64,000 nucleotides of DNA from Opitutaceae bacterium (GTDB taxonomy: Bacteria > Verrucomicrobiota > Verrucomicrobiia > Opitutales > Opitutaceae): contig JAHFTC010000001.1 in assembly GCA_023269585.1 (NCBI GenBank), forward strand, positions 1 to 64,000, read 5' to 3'. Shown one piece after another: positions 8,706-16,556 of this stretch. Under the pieces are notes generated by a model that was not told the DNA's origin, made no database searches, and was given only the letters and a program-made list of their open reading frames with translations. The first letter of the stretch is position 1. Each line of letters opens with the position of its first letter. Made by a program: the position numbers and the translations under genes.

Positions 8706-9162
8706 ACGCCTCGAACTGAAGCTGCCGGCGCCGGTCGTGGGGCCGTTGCTCGAGTTCCTGCTGCCGCTGGCCCGGGAAACGGGCGACGCCGCGCTCGCGT
8801 TCGAACCGAATCTCGACGCGATCGAAGAGGACTTCCGTGGCGACTGGCGCGCCGACATCGCCGGCCACGCGATGGAGGACCAGCTGCGGTTCGCGGCGAT
8901 CTTCGACACCGTGGAGTTTCGCAAGGACGGCGTGGCCGAGTTCGGCCCGGAGGACTGCGAGCCGCTGTTGCGGGCGGCTGCGGCGCTGCGCCTGAAGTTG
9001 CGCACCCGGAAATTGAATGCGATCGCCGACTCCGCGCTCGAGACCGGCGAGATCGACTTCGCCCGGCTGAACAAGGAGGAGCAGCTGGCGGTCACCGCGT
9101 ACATGCTCCTGGCGTCGCTGCAGGAGATCGTGATCCGGCATCTCGACCCGAGCGGGGAATGA
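8695..9162 (+). CDS. Hypothetical protein coupled to clpS (DUF2017-like?)
   Basis: A 155-residue soluble acidic protein whose start lies 11 bases inside clpS, so the two are translationally coupled. It is mainly helical: LPAPVVGPLLEFLLPLA near the start, a middle segment with EDFRGDWRADIAG, and the C-terminal LNKEEQLAVTAYMLLASLQE. In actinobacteria a DUF2017 gene commonly follows clpS, and this protein has a similar size and position, but the family assignment is a guess from context. A role in ClpS-linked protein quality control is inference only. Confidence 0.55.
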   Translation: MEHKRLELKLPAPVVGPLLEFLLPLARETGDAALAFEPNLDAIEEDFRGDWRADIAGHAMEDQLRFAAIFDTVEFRKDGVAEFGPEDCEPLLRAAAALRLKLRTRKLNAIADSALETGEIDFARLNKEEQLAVTAYMLLASLQEIVIRHLDPSGE

Positions 9163-9172
9163 GGGCCGGCGC

Positions 9173-9682
9173 ATGCAACGCCTGACGTGCGACTACTGCG
9201 GTCTGCCCTTCCGCGCGCCGTACAAGCCGGCGACGGAAGCGAAGGCGTATTGCTGCTCCGGGTGCGCGCTGGCCGACCAGCTGGGCATCGAGGGCGAAAA
9301 GTTTCCCATCTCGCCGCAGCTGATCTTCGACCTCGTGCTGGCGTTCGGCGTGTTCAACCAGTTCCTGCTCGTGCTGCTCGCGACGGCGCTGCGGCGGGAC
9401 GGCCGGGTGGAGTCCGCCGTGCTGTGCGTGACGCTCGCGGCGGGGCTCGGCGCAGTGCTGTACCTCGCGGCGCTGGTGTGGCAGTGGCGCAGCCGCTGGC
9501 TGCGCGCGAGCGATGCGTTCCTGTACGCGCTGCTGGCGGCGCCGGCGCTGGGTGGCGCGGTGGTCGGCCTGTGGTTGAAGCGCGGTGACGCCGCGTTGGT
9601 GGCTGCCGTGGCGAATCTGCTGCTGGTCGTGTGGCAAGGGCGCGGGTTCCTGCGGCGGCTCTGGGCACGGCGAAACAAGTAG
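9173..9682 (+). CDS. Membrane protein with Cys-rich metal-binding N-terminus
   Basis: A 169-residue protein. The N-terminus has C6-x2-C9 and C27-C28-x2-C31, like the putative metal-binding domain found at the N-terminus of FixI/CopA2-type P-type ATPases. Hydrophobic segments follow (LIFDLVLAFGVFNQFLLVLL, AVLCVTLAAGLGAVLYLAAL and two more). The same Cys layout occurs at the start of the ATPase gene directly downstream, so the protein is probably a partner in copper handling or cytochrome oxidase assembly. Its TAG stop is provided by the palindromic repeat that begins at 9679. Confidence 0.6.
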   Translation: MQRLTCDYCGLPFRAPYKPATEAKAYCCSGCALADQLGIEGEKFPISPQLIFDLVLAFGVFNQFLLVLLATALRRDGRVESAVLCVTLAAGLGAVLYLAALVWQWRSRWLRASDAFLYALLAAPALGGAVVGLWLKRGDAALVAAVANLLLVVWQGRGFLRRLWARRNK

Positions 9683-9771
9683 GGCGGCGCTTCAGCCCGC
9701 CCTGTTCGGCCCTGCGCTCGGGTGCGGTTCGCGAATCGCATCTTCCGGGTCGCCCTGAAGGGACGACCTAC
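9679..9771. repeat. REP-pair element (distant copy of the RAYT-linked family)
   Basis: Two hairpins sit back to back. The first, 9682-9704, has AGGGCGG/CCGCCCT arms around GCTTCAGC. The second, 9747-9771, has GGTCG/CGACC-type arms around a CCCTGAAGGG core and ends in CGACCTAC. The second is the reverse complement of the left hairpin in the 30257-30580 array. The element starts with GTAG, whose TAG is the stop codon of the gene at 9173-9682. Confidence 0.75.
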
Positions 9772-9851
9772 GGCCTGAGGGATCGCTTGCGCTTCATTCC
9801 CTTCGTTGCCTTCTGTCGGTCCGTCTTTTCCTCGTGGCTGCACCCGAAACC

Positions 9852-12476
9852 ATGAACCCGAAACCCAAAATCGTCGCCACCGCCGGCACGGCGACGTGCA
9901 GCCACTGCGGCACCGCGTTCACGCCGACGGAGGCGCACGGGGAGTTCTGCAGCCCGGGTTGCGCGGCGGTGCACGCGCAGATCGTGCGCGACGGGCTGGA
10001 GCGTTTCTACGAACTCAAGGATCGCGCGGTGGCGCCGGCGGGCAGCGCGGTCTTCCAGCCGCGCGACTACGGCTGGCTGGCCGAAGCGGTTGCGGCCGCG
10101 GAGGCCGGCGACGGGCGGAAGACCGCCGAGCTCGTGCTCGATGTGCAGGGCATCTCGTGTGTGGGGTGCGTGTGGTTGATCGAGCGGCTGTTCCGGCGCC
10201 GCGACGGGGCGGTGCGCATCGAGATCAATGCGACGCAGGGCCGGCTGTTCTGGCGCTGGGAGCCGGGGCGGTTCGACGCCGTAGGCTTTGCGCGCGAGCT
10301 GCAGGCGTTCGGCTACCTCGTGGGCCCGGCGGGCGAGAAACCCGGCGCGGCGGCGGCGCAGGGTCTGCGGTTGCGGCTCGGGCTGGCGGCGGCGTTTGCG
10401 ATGAACACGATGATCTTCGCGCTGCCGTCGTATCTCGGGTTGGAGCGCTCTTCCGAGTTCTGGCCGGTCTTCGAGGCGTTGCAGGCGGGGTTCGCCACCG
10501 CCGGACTGCTCACCGGTGGGAGCTATTTCGCGAAGCGGGCGTGGGCGGCCCTGCGGCACGGGATCGTGAACCTCGACGTGCCGATCACGCTCGGGTTGCT
10601 GATCGGTTACGGCGGTTCGCTCGTTGGATGGCTCGGCGGGCACGAGCATCTGGTGTACTTCGACTTCGTGGCGGTGTTCAGTTTCCTGATGCTCGTCGGG
10701 CGCTGGACGCAGGAGGCGGCGATCGAGCGCAATCGGCTGCAGCTGCTCTCGCTGTCCCGCGAGCCGGCGGAGGTGGTGGTCGAGGAAAGGGGCAAGGGAC
10801 AAGTGACAAGTGGCAGGTCGGAGGACGGAAAGGACGGAGACCGGATGGCGGGCGTAAAGCCCGCCCCACCATCGGAGGAGGCAGCGGATCGCCCCGCCTC
10901 CGAATCTCCGGTTTCCGGTCTCCGCTCTCCGGTTTCCGCGCTGAAGCGCGGCGCGGTGTTTCGGCTGCGCGCCGGGCAGGTCGTGCCGGTGGCGGCGCGG
11001 TTGCTCGACGGTGCGGCGACGGTCACCACCGAGTGGATCAACGGCGAACCGGAGCCGCGCGAGGTCGCGCCGGGGCAGACGATTCCCGCCGGCGCCACGA
11101 GCGTGAGTCTGCACGAACTCCGGTTGGAGGCGCGGGAGGATTGGCGCGATTCGTCGCTCGCGCGGCTGCTGGAGAGCAGCGGCGCGCAGGGTTTCCGGCA
11201 CGAGGTGGCGGAGACGATCGTGCGCTGGTACCTCGTGGTGATTCTGGTGTTCGCCGCGCTCGGCGGCGCGGGGTGGTGGTGGCTCGGCGGCGACGGCCTG
11301 AAGGCGTTGCACGTGATGATCGCGGTGCTCGTGGCGTCGTGTCCGTGCGGCATCGGCGTGGCGTTTCCGCTGATCGAGGAACTGGCGGTGGCGGCGATGC
11401 GGCGTCACGGCGTGTTCGTGCGCGAGCTGTCGCTGTTCGTACGGTTGCGCGGCGTGAAGAAAGCGATCTTCGACAAGACAGGCACGCTCACGCTCGAGAC
11501 GCCGGTGCTGGCGAATCCCGAGACGCTGAGCGCGCTCGAACCGGTGGCGCGGCAGCGGCTCTGGCAGCTCGTGCAGGACAACCCGCACCCGACCGCGCGC
11601 GCCGTGCAGGAAGCGCTCGCCTGGGAAACCGGAAACCGGAGACCGGAGACCGGAAACTCGGAACGCGGAACGGGGAACTCGGAAACCGGAGACCGGAGAC
11701 CGGACATCGGAGACCGGAAACCGGAATGCCGGAACGCTGAACCCGGAACTCTGAACCCTGAGCCGATCCGCCTCGAAGAGGCGGTCGGGCAGGGGGTGCG
11801 GTTGCGCACCGAGGATGGAGTCTGGACGCTGGGCAGGCCTGGGTTCGCCGCTCCGCACTCCGCAGTCCGCGATCCGCAATCGGGCGACGCCGAGCTGGCC
11901 CACGATGGGCGCGTGCTGGCCCGGTTGCATTTCACGGAATCCGCCCGCAGCGATGCGCGGGCGGAGATCGCGGCGCTGCAGCGCGAGGGGCGCGAGGTGT
12001 TCATTCTCAGCGGCGATCGGCCGGAGAAGGTCGCCGTGCTCGCTGCCGCGCTCGGCGTGCCGGCAGGCCACGCGCTCGGAGGGCTCACGCCGGAGCAGAA
12101 GCGCGACTGGGTCCTCGCCCACGACGCCCGCGACACGCTCATGCTCGGCGACGGCGCCAACGACAGCCTGGCCTTCGACGCCGCCTTCGCGCGCGGCACG
12201 CCGGTGATCCACCGCGGCATGCTCGAACGAAAGTGCGACTTCTACTACCTCGGCCGCGGGCTGCGCGGGGTGCGGCGGCTGTTCGGCGTCGCCGAACTCC
12301 GGCGACGCTCAATCCGCCGGGTGTTCGTCTTCGCGGTGTGCTACAATATCGGCACGGTGTCGTTGGCGCTCGCGGGGTGGGTGAACCCGCTGGTCGCGGC
12401 GGTGGCGATGCCGACGAGCGCGCTGCTCAGCCTCGCCCTTGCGACCGCCGGGATGCGCCGCGCATGGCGGGCCTAG
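9852..12476 (+). CDS. Heavy-metal (copper-type) P-type ATPase, FixI/CopA2-like, with repeat-derived insertions
   Basis: An 874-residue P1B ATPase. It begins with a Cys-rich domain (C16, C19, C33, C37), then an HMA domain with GISC-x2-C (C103, C106). The transport motif is C497-P-C499 (SCPCGIGVAFPL), the phosphorylation site is D541 (DKTGTLT), the N-domain HP is in QDNPHPTAR, and the hinge is GDGANDS. The actuator motif reads NGEPEP where TGEP/TGES is usual. Cys-Pro-Cys suggests Cu(I) export, as for FixI in cytochrome cbb3 assembly. Residues about 312-363, 592-638 and 667-677 are encoded by low-complexity repeat DNA that does not look like P-ATPase sequence. ATG at 9852 is preferred over GTG at 9834. 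Confidence 0.85.
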   Translation: MNPKPKIVATAGTATCSHCGTAFTPTEAHGEFCSPGCAAVHAQIVRDGLERFYELKDRAVAPAGSAVFQPRDYGWLAEAVAAAEAGDGRKTAELVLDVQGISCVGCVWLIERLFRRRDGAVRIEINATQGRLFWRWEPGRFDAVGFARELQAFGYLVGPAGEKPGAAAAQGLRLRLGLAAAFAMNTMIFALPSYLGLERSSEFWPVFEALQAGFATAGLLTGGSYFAKRAWAALRHGIVNLDVPITLGLLIGYGGSLVGWLGGHEHLVYFDFVAVFSFLMLVGRWTQEAAIERNRLQLLSLSREPAEVVVEERGKGQVTSGRSEDGKDGDRMAGVKPAPPSEEAADRPASESPVSGLRSPVSALKRGAVFRLRAGQVVPVAARLLDGAATVTTEWINGEPEPREVAPGQTIPAGATSVSLHELRLEAREDWRDSSLARLLESSGAQGFRHEVAETIVRWYLVVILVFAALGGAGWWWLGGDGLKALHVMIAVLVASCPCGIGVAFPLIEELAVAAMRRHGVFVRELSLFVRLRGVKKAIFDKTGTLTLETPVLANPETLSALEPVARQRLWQLVQDNPHPTARAVQEALAWETGNRRPETGNSERGTGNSETGDRRPDIGDRKPECRNAEPGTLNPEPIRLEEAVGQGVRLRTEDGVWTLGRPGFAAPHSAVRDPQSGDAELAHDGRVLARLHFTESARSDARAEIAALQREGREVFILSGDRPEKVAVLAAALGVPAGHALGGLTPEQKRDWVLAHDARDTLMLGDGANDSLAFDAAFARGTPVIHRGMLERKCDFYYLGRGLRGVRRLFGVAELRRRSIRRVFVFAVCYNIGTVSLALAGWVNPLVAAVAMPTSALLSLALATAGMRRAWRA
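10785..10938. repeat. In-frame repeat insertion 1 in the P-type ATPase
   Basis: About 150 bases between the last pre-actuator segment (SREPAEVVVEE) and the actuator strand (LKRGAVFRLRAGQ) consist of three different repeat words. These are a GACAAGTGACAAGTGG word, a GGCGGGCGTAAAGCCCGCC hairpin, and a TCTCCGGTTTCCGGTCTCCG word. Together they add about 52 residues rich in Gly, Ser, Pro, Glu and Asp while keeping the frame open. Confidence 0.75.
10843..10876. repeat. 34-bp hairpin repeat, copy 1
   Basis: The hairpin core GGCGGGCGTAAAGCCCGCC with flanks matches 33885-33918 base for base over 34 positions. Here it encodes MAGVKPAPPS in the ATPase; the other copy is intergenic. Confidence 0.85.
11624..11763. 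repeat. In-frame repeat insertion 2 in the P-type ATPase
   Basis: About 140 bases built from variants of GGAAACCGGAGACCGG and later GAACCCGGAACTCTGAACCC interrupt the nucleotide-binding domain after EALAWE. The encoded segment is strongly polar (repeats of ETGN, ETGD, RRPE). The first half is the reverse complement in style of the last part of insertion 1. Confidence 0.75.
11849..11882. repeat. In-frame repeat insertion 3 in the P-type ATPase
   Basis: A run of CTCCGCACTCCGCAGTCCGC-type words ends in GATCCGCAATCGG. It encodes about 11 residues (APHSAVRDPQS) inside the nucleotide-binding domain. The complementary word GTGCAGAGTGCGGAATGCGG occurs between ubiB and the phasin gene near 51010-51035. 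Confidence 0.65.
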
Positions 12477-12546
12477 GGCGAACACCGCAGCGCGCGGGGC
12501 GAGAACGTGCTTTAGCCTGCGCGCCCCGGTGTTCTAGCATGGCGCC

Positions 12547-15500
12547 ATGCCCCCCCACATCCCCTCTTCGGCGTTGCTGGCCGCAGCGCTGCTCAGCACC
12601 GCTTCCTTCGCGGCCGACCTCCAACCGTTTCGCATGCCTTGGGACGACGCGTCCCCGGGCATCACCAACCTCCAGGCCTGGCAGGCGCAGCCGGCGGGCG
12701 CGGCCGGCCGGGTCACCGTATCACCGGAAGGTCAGTACGAGGTTGGCGGCGAGCGGATCCGGTTCCTCGGCGTGAACGTCTCGGCCACCGCGGCCTTCCC
12801 GACCCACGAACGTGCGGAGGGCCACGCCGCGCGGCTGGCGCGTTTCGGCTACAACGCCGTGCGTTTCCACCACATGGACGCCAACTGGGACCGGGACGGC
12901 GTGATCATCGACTACCTCGGCGGCACGTCGCGCAACCTTTCCGCCGACCGGCTTGACCGCATGCATTACTTCATGGCGCGGCTCGCGGCGCACGGCATCT
13001 ATTCCAACATCAACCTGCTGGTCTCACGGGTCTTCCTCGCCGGTGACGGGCTGGGGGCCGAGATCACCCAGATGGGCTGGAAGGACCAGCAGATCCTCGG
13101 GTTCTTCAACCCGACCGCTTTGGCGTTGCAGCAGGAATACGCGACGAAGCTGCTCACTGCCCCGAACCCGTACCGCGGCGGGCAGTCGCTGGCGCAGGAT
13201 CCGGCGGTCGCGTTCGTGGAGATCCTCAACGAGAACGGCATGCTGCAGAAGTGGTACGACGGGGTGCTCGACGCCATGCCCGCCGTCTACCGGGCGCAAC
13301 TGGCCGGCCGTTGGAACACGTGGCTGGCGGCGCGCTATCCCTCGACGGCCGCCCTGCTGGCGGGGTGGGAGGCGATCGACCAGCCGTTGCAGGCGAGCAT
13401 TCTGACCAACGGCACCTTCGCCTCCGGTCAGACCGGCTGGAATGCGGAACGGCACGCCACCGCGGCGGCGACGTTCACCGCCACAACCGAATTCTCCGGG
13501 CAACCGGCGCTGCGCATCAACGTGACGAGCGCGGGTTCGGCCGACTGGCACGTGCAGTTCAACCAGAGCGGGTTGGCGGTGGCGGCCGGCGGCGTGTACA
13601 CGGTGAGTTTCTGGGCCAAGGCGAGCGGCGCCGTGCCGCTGCGGGCCGGCGTGGCCCGGGCCTACGGCGACTACGGCACGATCGGCGGTACGACGCAGAC
13701 CCTGGGCACCGGCTGGCAGCAGTATTCCTTCGTCGTGCAGGCGACGGCGGCGGACGCCAACGTGCGGCTCAATTTCAACGGCTTCGGCAACCGGCTGTGC
13801 ACGGTGTGGCTGGCCGACGTGAGGCTGCAGCCCGGCGGGAAGATCGGAGCGTTGCCCGAGGGGAGTTCGTTGGAGGCGCGCACGGTCCCGGCGATCGCGA
13901 GCACGGGTGGCACGGTCGCGGCGCGGCGCGACTGGGCCCGGTTCCTCCTCGCGCTCGAGATCGAGTACTGGACGGTCATGCGAAACCATATCAAGAATAC
14001 GATTGGGTATGGCGGCATCGTGTGGGGCTCGATCGCGGCGAACAGCCCGCTCAACGCCCAGGCCGGGCTCGATGCCATGGATTCCCATTCCTACTGGCAG
14101 CATCCCGTGTGGCCGGCGGGGCTGGATTGGGACGCCGTGCAGTGGACGGTCCAGAATCGCTCGATGGTCGACGACACGACGGGCGGGGTGTTGGGTTCGA
14201 TCGCCAACCAGCGGGTGAAGGGCCTGCCGCACAACGTGACCGAGTACCAGCACCCGTCGCCGAACACCTACGGCTCCGAGGGGCCGCTGCTCTCGGCCGC
14301 CTACGGTGCGCTGCAGGACTGGGACAGCCTGTGGATGTTCGACTACCTGACGGGCACCTCCGAGCACGTGACCGGATTCTTCGACCACGGCGGGCACCCG
14401 GCCAAGATGGCCAACAATCTCCTGGCGGCGGCGCTGTTCCGTCGCGGCGATGTCGCGCCGGCGGTGCACGAGTACACGATGGCGCTTACGCCCGAGAGGG
14501 GAGTGGCGATTGCCGCCGAGCAGGGGAGCGCCTGGAACGTGGGCGACGGCGCGCACCTCGGCGTCCCCCCAACTCTCGCGCTGGTCAGCCGGGTGTCGCT
14601 CACGATCGGCGAGGGCGCGACCGGGCTCCCGGCGGTGCCGGCGGCGCCCGGCGGTTCGGTCCTGGTTTCGGATACGGGCGAACTGCGGTGGGACAATTCG
14701 GTCGTCGCCAAGGGCGTGGCGACGGTGGACGCGCCGCGGACCAAGGTCGTGGTCGGCCACCCGGCGGGGCGCAGTTGGAACCTCGGCGGCGTGACGATCG
14801 CGCCCGGGGTCACCCGGCAGGATTGGTGCACGATCGGGGTCTCGTTGCTCGACGGCGCCTCGTTCGCCGGCGCCGCGGGCGCGCGTGGCGTGATTGTGAC
14901 CACCGGTGACATCGAGAACACCGGCATGGTGTGGAAGAACTCGAATCGCGACTCGGTGGGATCCAACTGGGGCACGGCGCCGACGTTGATCGAAGTCGTG
15001 CCGGCCACGATCACGCTGCCGGTCTCGGCGGCCCGGGTGAGCGCGTGGGCGCTGGATGTGCGCGGCCAGCGTACGGCCGCATTGCCGATCACCAATGCCG
15101 GTGGGCGGGCCCAACTCGCGCTCGGCCAGAACGGCGCGACGCTCTGGTACGAGTTCGAGATCGCCGCGGTGGCGCCGGTGGCCCTCACGAGCCAGCCGGC
15201 GGATACGACGACGGCCGCGGGCGGCACGGCGACGCTCACGGTGGGCGCCGGCGGTTTCGCGCCGCTCTCGTACCAGTGGTACCGCGGGGACCGCGGCGAC
15301 GTATCGCAACCGGTGGCGGGAGCGACGGGCGCGGCGTTCACGACCCCGTCGCTGACGGCCTGGACGCGATATTGGGTGCGGGTTGCAAATGAAACCGGCC
15401 ACGCCGACAGCCGCACCGTGTTTGTGCGGGTGAACGGCGGCACGATGACCTTGGCGGACTGGACCGCGCAGGGTGGTGTCCCGGCGGATCAACGCGACGC

Positions 15501-15843
15501 ACTGGCGTCTCCGGCCGGCGATGGAGTGACGAACCTCTTCAAATACGCGCTCGGGATCCCGCCGCTGGAGGCGGTGGGCACCCGGGGGCCGGGTGCGGCC
15601 GTCTATGAGCAACTCGGCCAACCGGCGGCCGTGGCGGTGGTGTTCACGCAGAACGCCGGCGCGTCGGGGCTTCGTTATGCGCTGGAGGTATCCGCGGACC
15701 TGACGGCTTGGACCGAGGTGGCCAGCGTCAGCGACATCCTTGCCGAGAACCCCGATGGCACCCGGCGGGTGCGTCTCCGCGAGGCGGCGCCGCCGGCGGC
15801 GCCGTGGCGTTTCGCGCGACTCAAGGTCGAGTTGGTGCCGTGA
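12547..15843 (+). CDS. Secreted GH5-like (clan GH-A) glycoside hydrolase with CBM-like and Ig-like modules
   Basis: A 1098-residue protein with a signal peptide (SSALLAAALLSTASFAADL). A TIM-barrel start (FLGVNVSATAAFPTHERAE, then GYNAVRFHHMD) leads to the likely acid/base E229 in FVEILNENGM. Residues about 290-430 form a carbohydrate-binding-like jelly roll (ILTNGTFASGQTGWNAE to VWLADVRLQPGG) inserted in the barrel. The barrel resumes (EIEYWTVMRNHIKNTIGYGG) and ends with the likely nucleophile E566 in HNVTEYQHPS. A beta domain, an Ig-like domain (SYQWYRGDRGD) and a C-terminal module with FKYALGIPP follow. Substrate is unknown, probably a plant or microbial polysaccharide. The gene stands alone. 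Confidence 0.75.
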   Translation: MPPHIPSSALLAAALLSTASFAADLQPFRMPWDDASPGITNLQAWQAQPAGAAGRVTVSPEGQYEVGGERIRFLGVNVSATAAFPTHERAEGHAARLARFGYNAVRFHHMDANWDRDGVIIDYLGGTSRNLSADRLDRMHYFMARLAAHGIYSNINLLVSRVFLAGDGLGAEITQMGWKDQQILGFFNPTALALQQEYATKLLTAPNPYRGGQSLAQDPAVAFVEILNENGMLQKWYDGVLDAMPAVYRAQLAGRWNTWLAARYPSTAALLAGWEAIDQPLQASILTNGTFASGQTGWNAERHATAAATFTATTEFSGQPALRINVTSAGSADWHVQFNQSGLAVAAGGVYTVSFWAKASGAVPLRAGVARAYGDYGTIGGTTQTLGTGWQQYSFVVQATAADANVRLNFNGFGNRLCTVWLADVRLQPGGKIGALPEGSSLEARTVPAIASTGGTVAARRDWARFLLALEIEYWTVMRNHIKNTIGYGGIVWGSIAANSPLNAQAGLDAMDSHSYWQHPVWPAGLDWDAVQWTVQNRSMVDDTTGGVLGSIANQRVKGLPHNVTEYQHPSPNTYGSEGPLLSAAYGALQDWDSLWMFDYLTGTSEHVTGFFDHGGHPAKMANNLLAAALFRRGDVAPAVHEYTMALTPERGVAIAAEQGSAWNVGDGAHLGVPPTLALVSRVSLTIGEGATGLPAVPAAPGGSVLVSDTGELRWDNSVVAKGVATVDAPRTKVVVGHPAGRSWNLGGVTIAPGVTRQDWCTIGVSLLDGASFAGAAGARGVIVTTGDIENTGMVWKNSNRDSVGSNWGTAPTLIEVVPATITLPVSAARVSAWALDVRGQRTAALPITNAGGRAQLALGQNGATLWYEFEIAAVAPVALTSQPADTTTAAGGTATLTVGAGGFAPLSYQWYRGDRGDVSQPVAGATGAAFTTPSLTAWTRYWVRVANETGHADSRTVFVRVNGGTMTLADWTAQGGVPADQRDALASPAGDGVTNLFKYALGIPPLEAVGTRGPGAAVYEQLGQPAAVAVVFTQNAGASGLRYALEVSADLTAWTEVASVSDILAENPDGTRRVRLREAAPPAAPWRFARLKVELVP

Positions 15844-15894
15844 TCGCGTTCCACCCGTCCGCACCGGCGGCCGGGTGGGCGGGGCGTGGGGCGT

Positions 15895-16341
15895 TCACCG
15901 GTCCGGCCGTTCGGTGGGGACGATCACGACCGGGCAGGGCGTGCGATGGAGGACCCCGTGGGTGGTGCTGCCGGCGAGCAGTTCGTAGAAAGCGCCATGG
16001 CCGTGGGAGCCCATGACGACGAAGGCCGCGGGAAGGTTGCGCGCCTCATCGAGGATCGCGGCGACGGCGTGGCCTTGGGTGAACTTGGACGTGCAGGTGA
16101 TCTCCTTGGCGTCGAGGAGGCGTTTGAGCTCGCCGAGTTTCCGCAGGGCCTGTTCCTGGGCGAACTCGATCTCCTTGGCGAAGGCTTCGACCGGCATGTC
16201 GTAGGTGACGACATTGACGGGCGGGGCGAGGGCATGGAAGAGCTCGACGCCGCAGTGGAGTGCTTGGGCGAGCTCGGCGGCCTGCGCGACCACCCGGGCG
16301 GTGACGGCGGAGAAATCGACCGGGACAAGGATCGTTTTCAT
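15895..16341 (-). CDS. UspA-family universal stress protein
   Basis: A 148-residue single Usp domain. It begins MKTILVPVDFSAVTARVVAQ and contains the conserved ending VVMGSHGHGAFYELLAGSTT then HGVLHRTPCPVVIVP, the G-x2-G-x9-G(S/T) ATP-binding signature. The frame is open upstream for 71 more codons, but the Usp fold starts at the ATG at 16341. It is convergent with the hydrolase gene to its left and divergent from the REC-kinase gene to its right. Usp proteins bind ATP or AMP and act in stress survival; the specific role here is unknown. Confidence 0.9.
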   Translation of the reverse strand: MKTILVPVDFSAVTARVVAQAAELAQALHCGVELFHALAPPVNVVTYDMPVEAFAKEIEFAQEQALRKLGELKRLLDAKEITCTSKFTQGHAVAAILDEARNLPAAFVVMGSHGHGAFYELLAGSTTHGVLHRTPCPVVIVPTERPDR

Positions 16342-16556
16342 GCGCCACGGTACAGCGCGGAGGCGGCAGGTGCAAACGGCGGGGCGGGGCGGGGGATCCA
16401 AGAACGGGATGCAGGCGTGCACGCGGCACGCCTTGCGAGGGTTGGGCCGTTTGCCCGTCCTTTCGCGAGGGGCGCGGAGGTCGCGGCTTTTTTGTTTTCG
16501 TCGGCGCGCTTCCGCGCCTACCGTCCGGCCGCGCGCTCCCCCCTCGATCTCCACTG

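Noticed and set aside
13024-15864. 946-codon antisense reading frame across the glycoside hydrolase
   Set aside because: High-GC DNA gives long open antisense frames. The translation is Arg/His/Pro-rich with no domain, while the plus-strand frame has a signal peptide and catalytic motifs.
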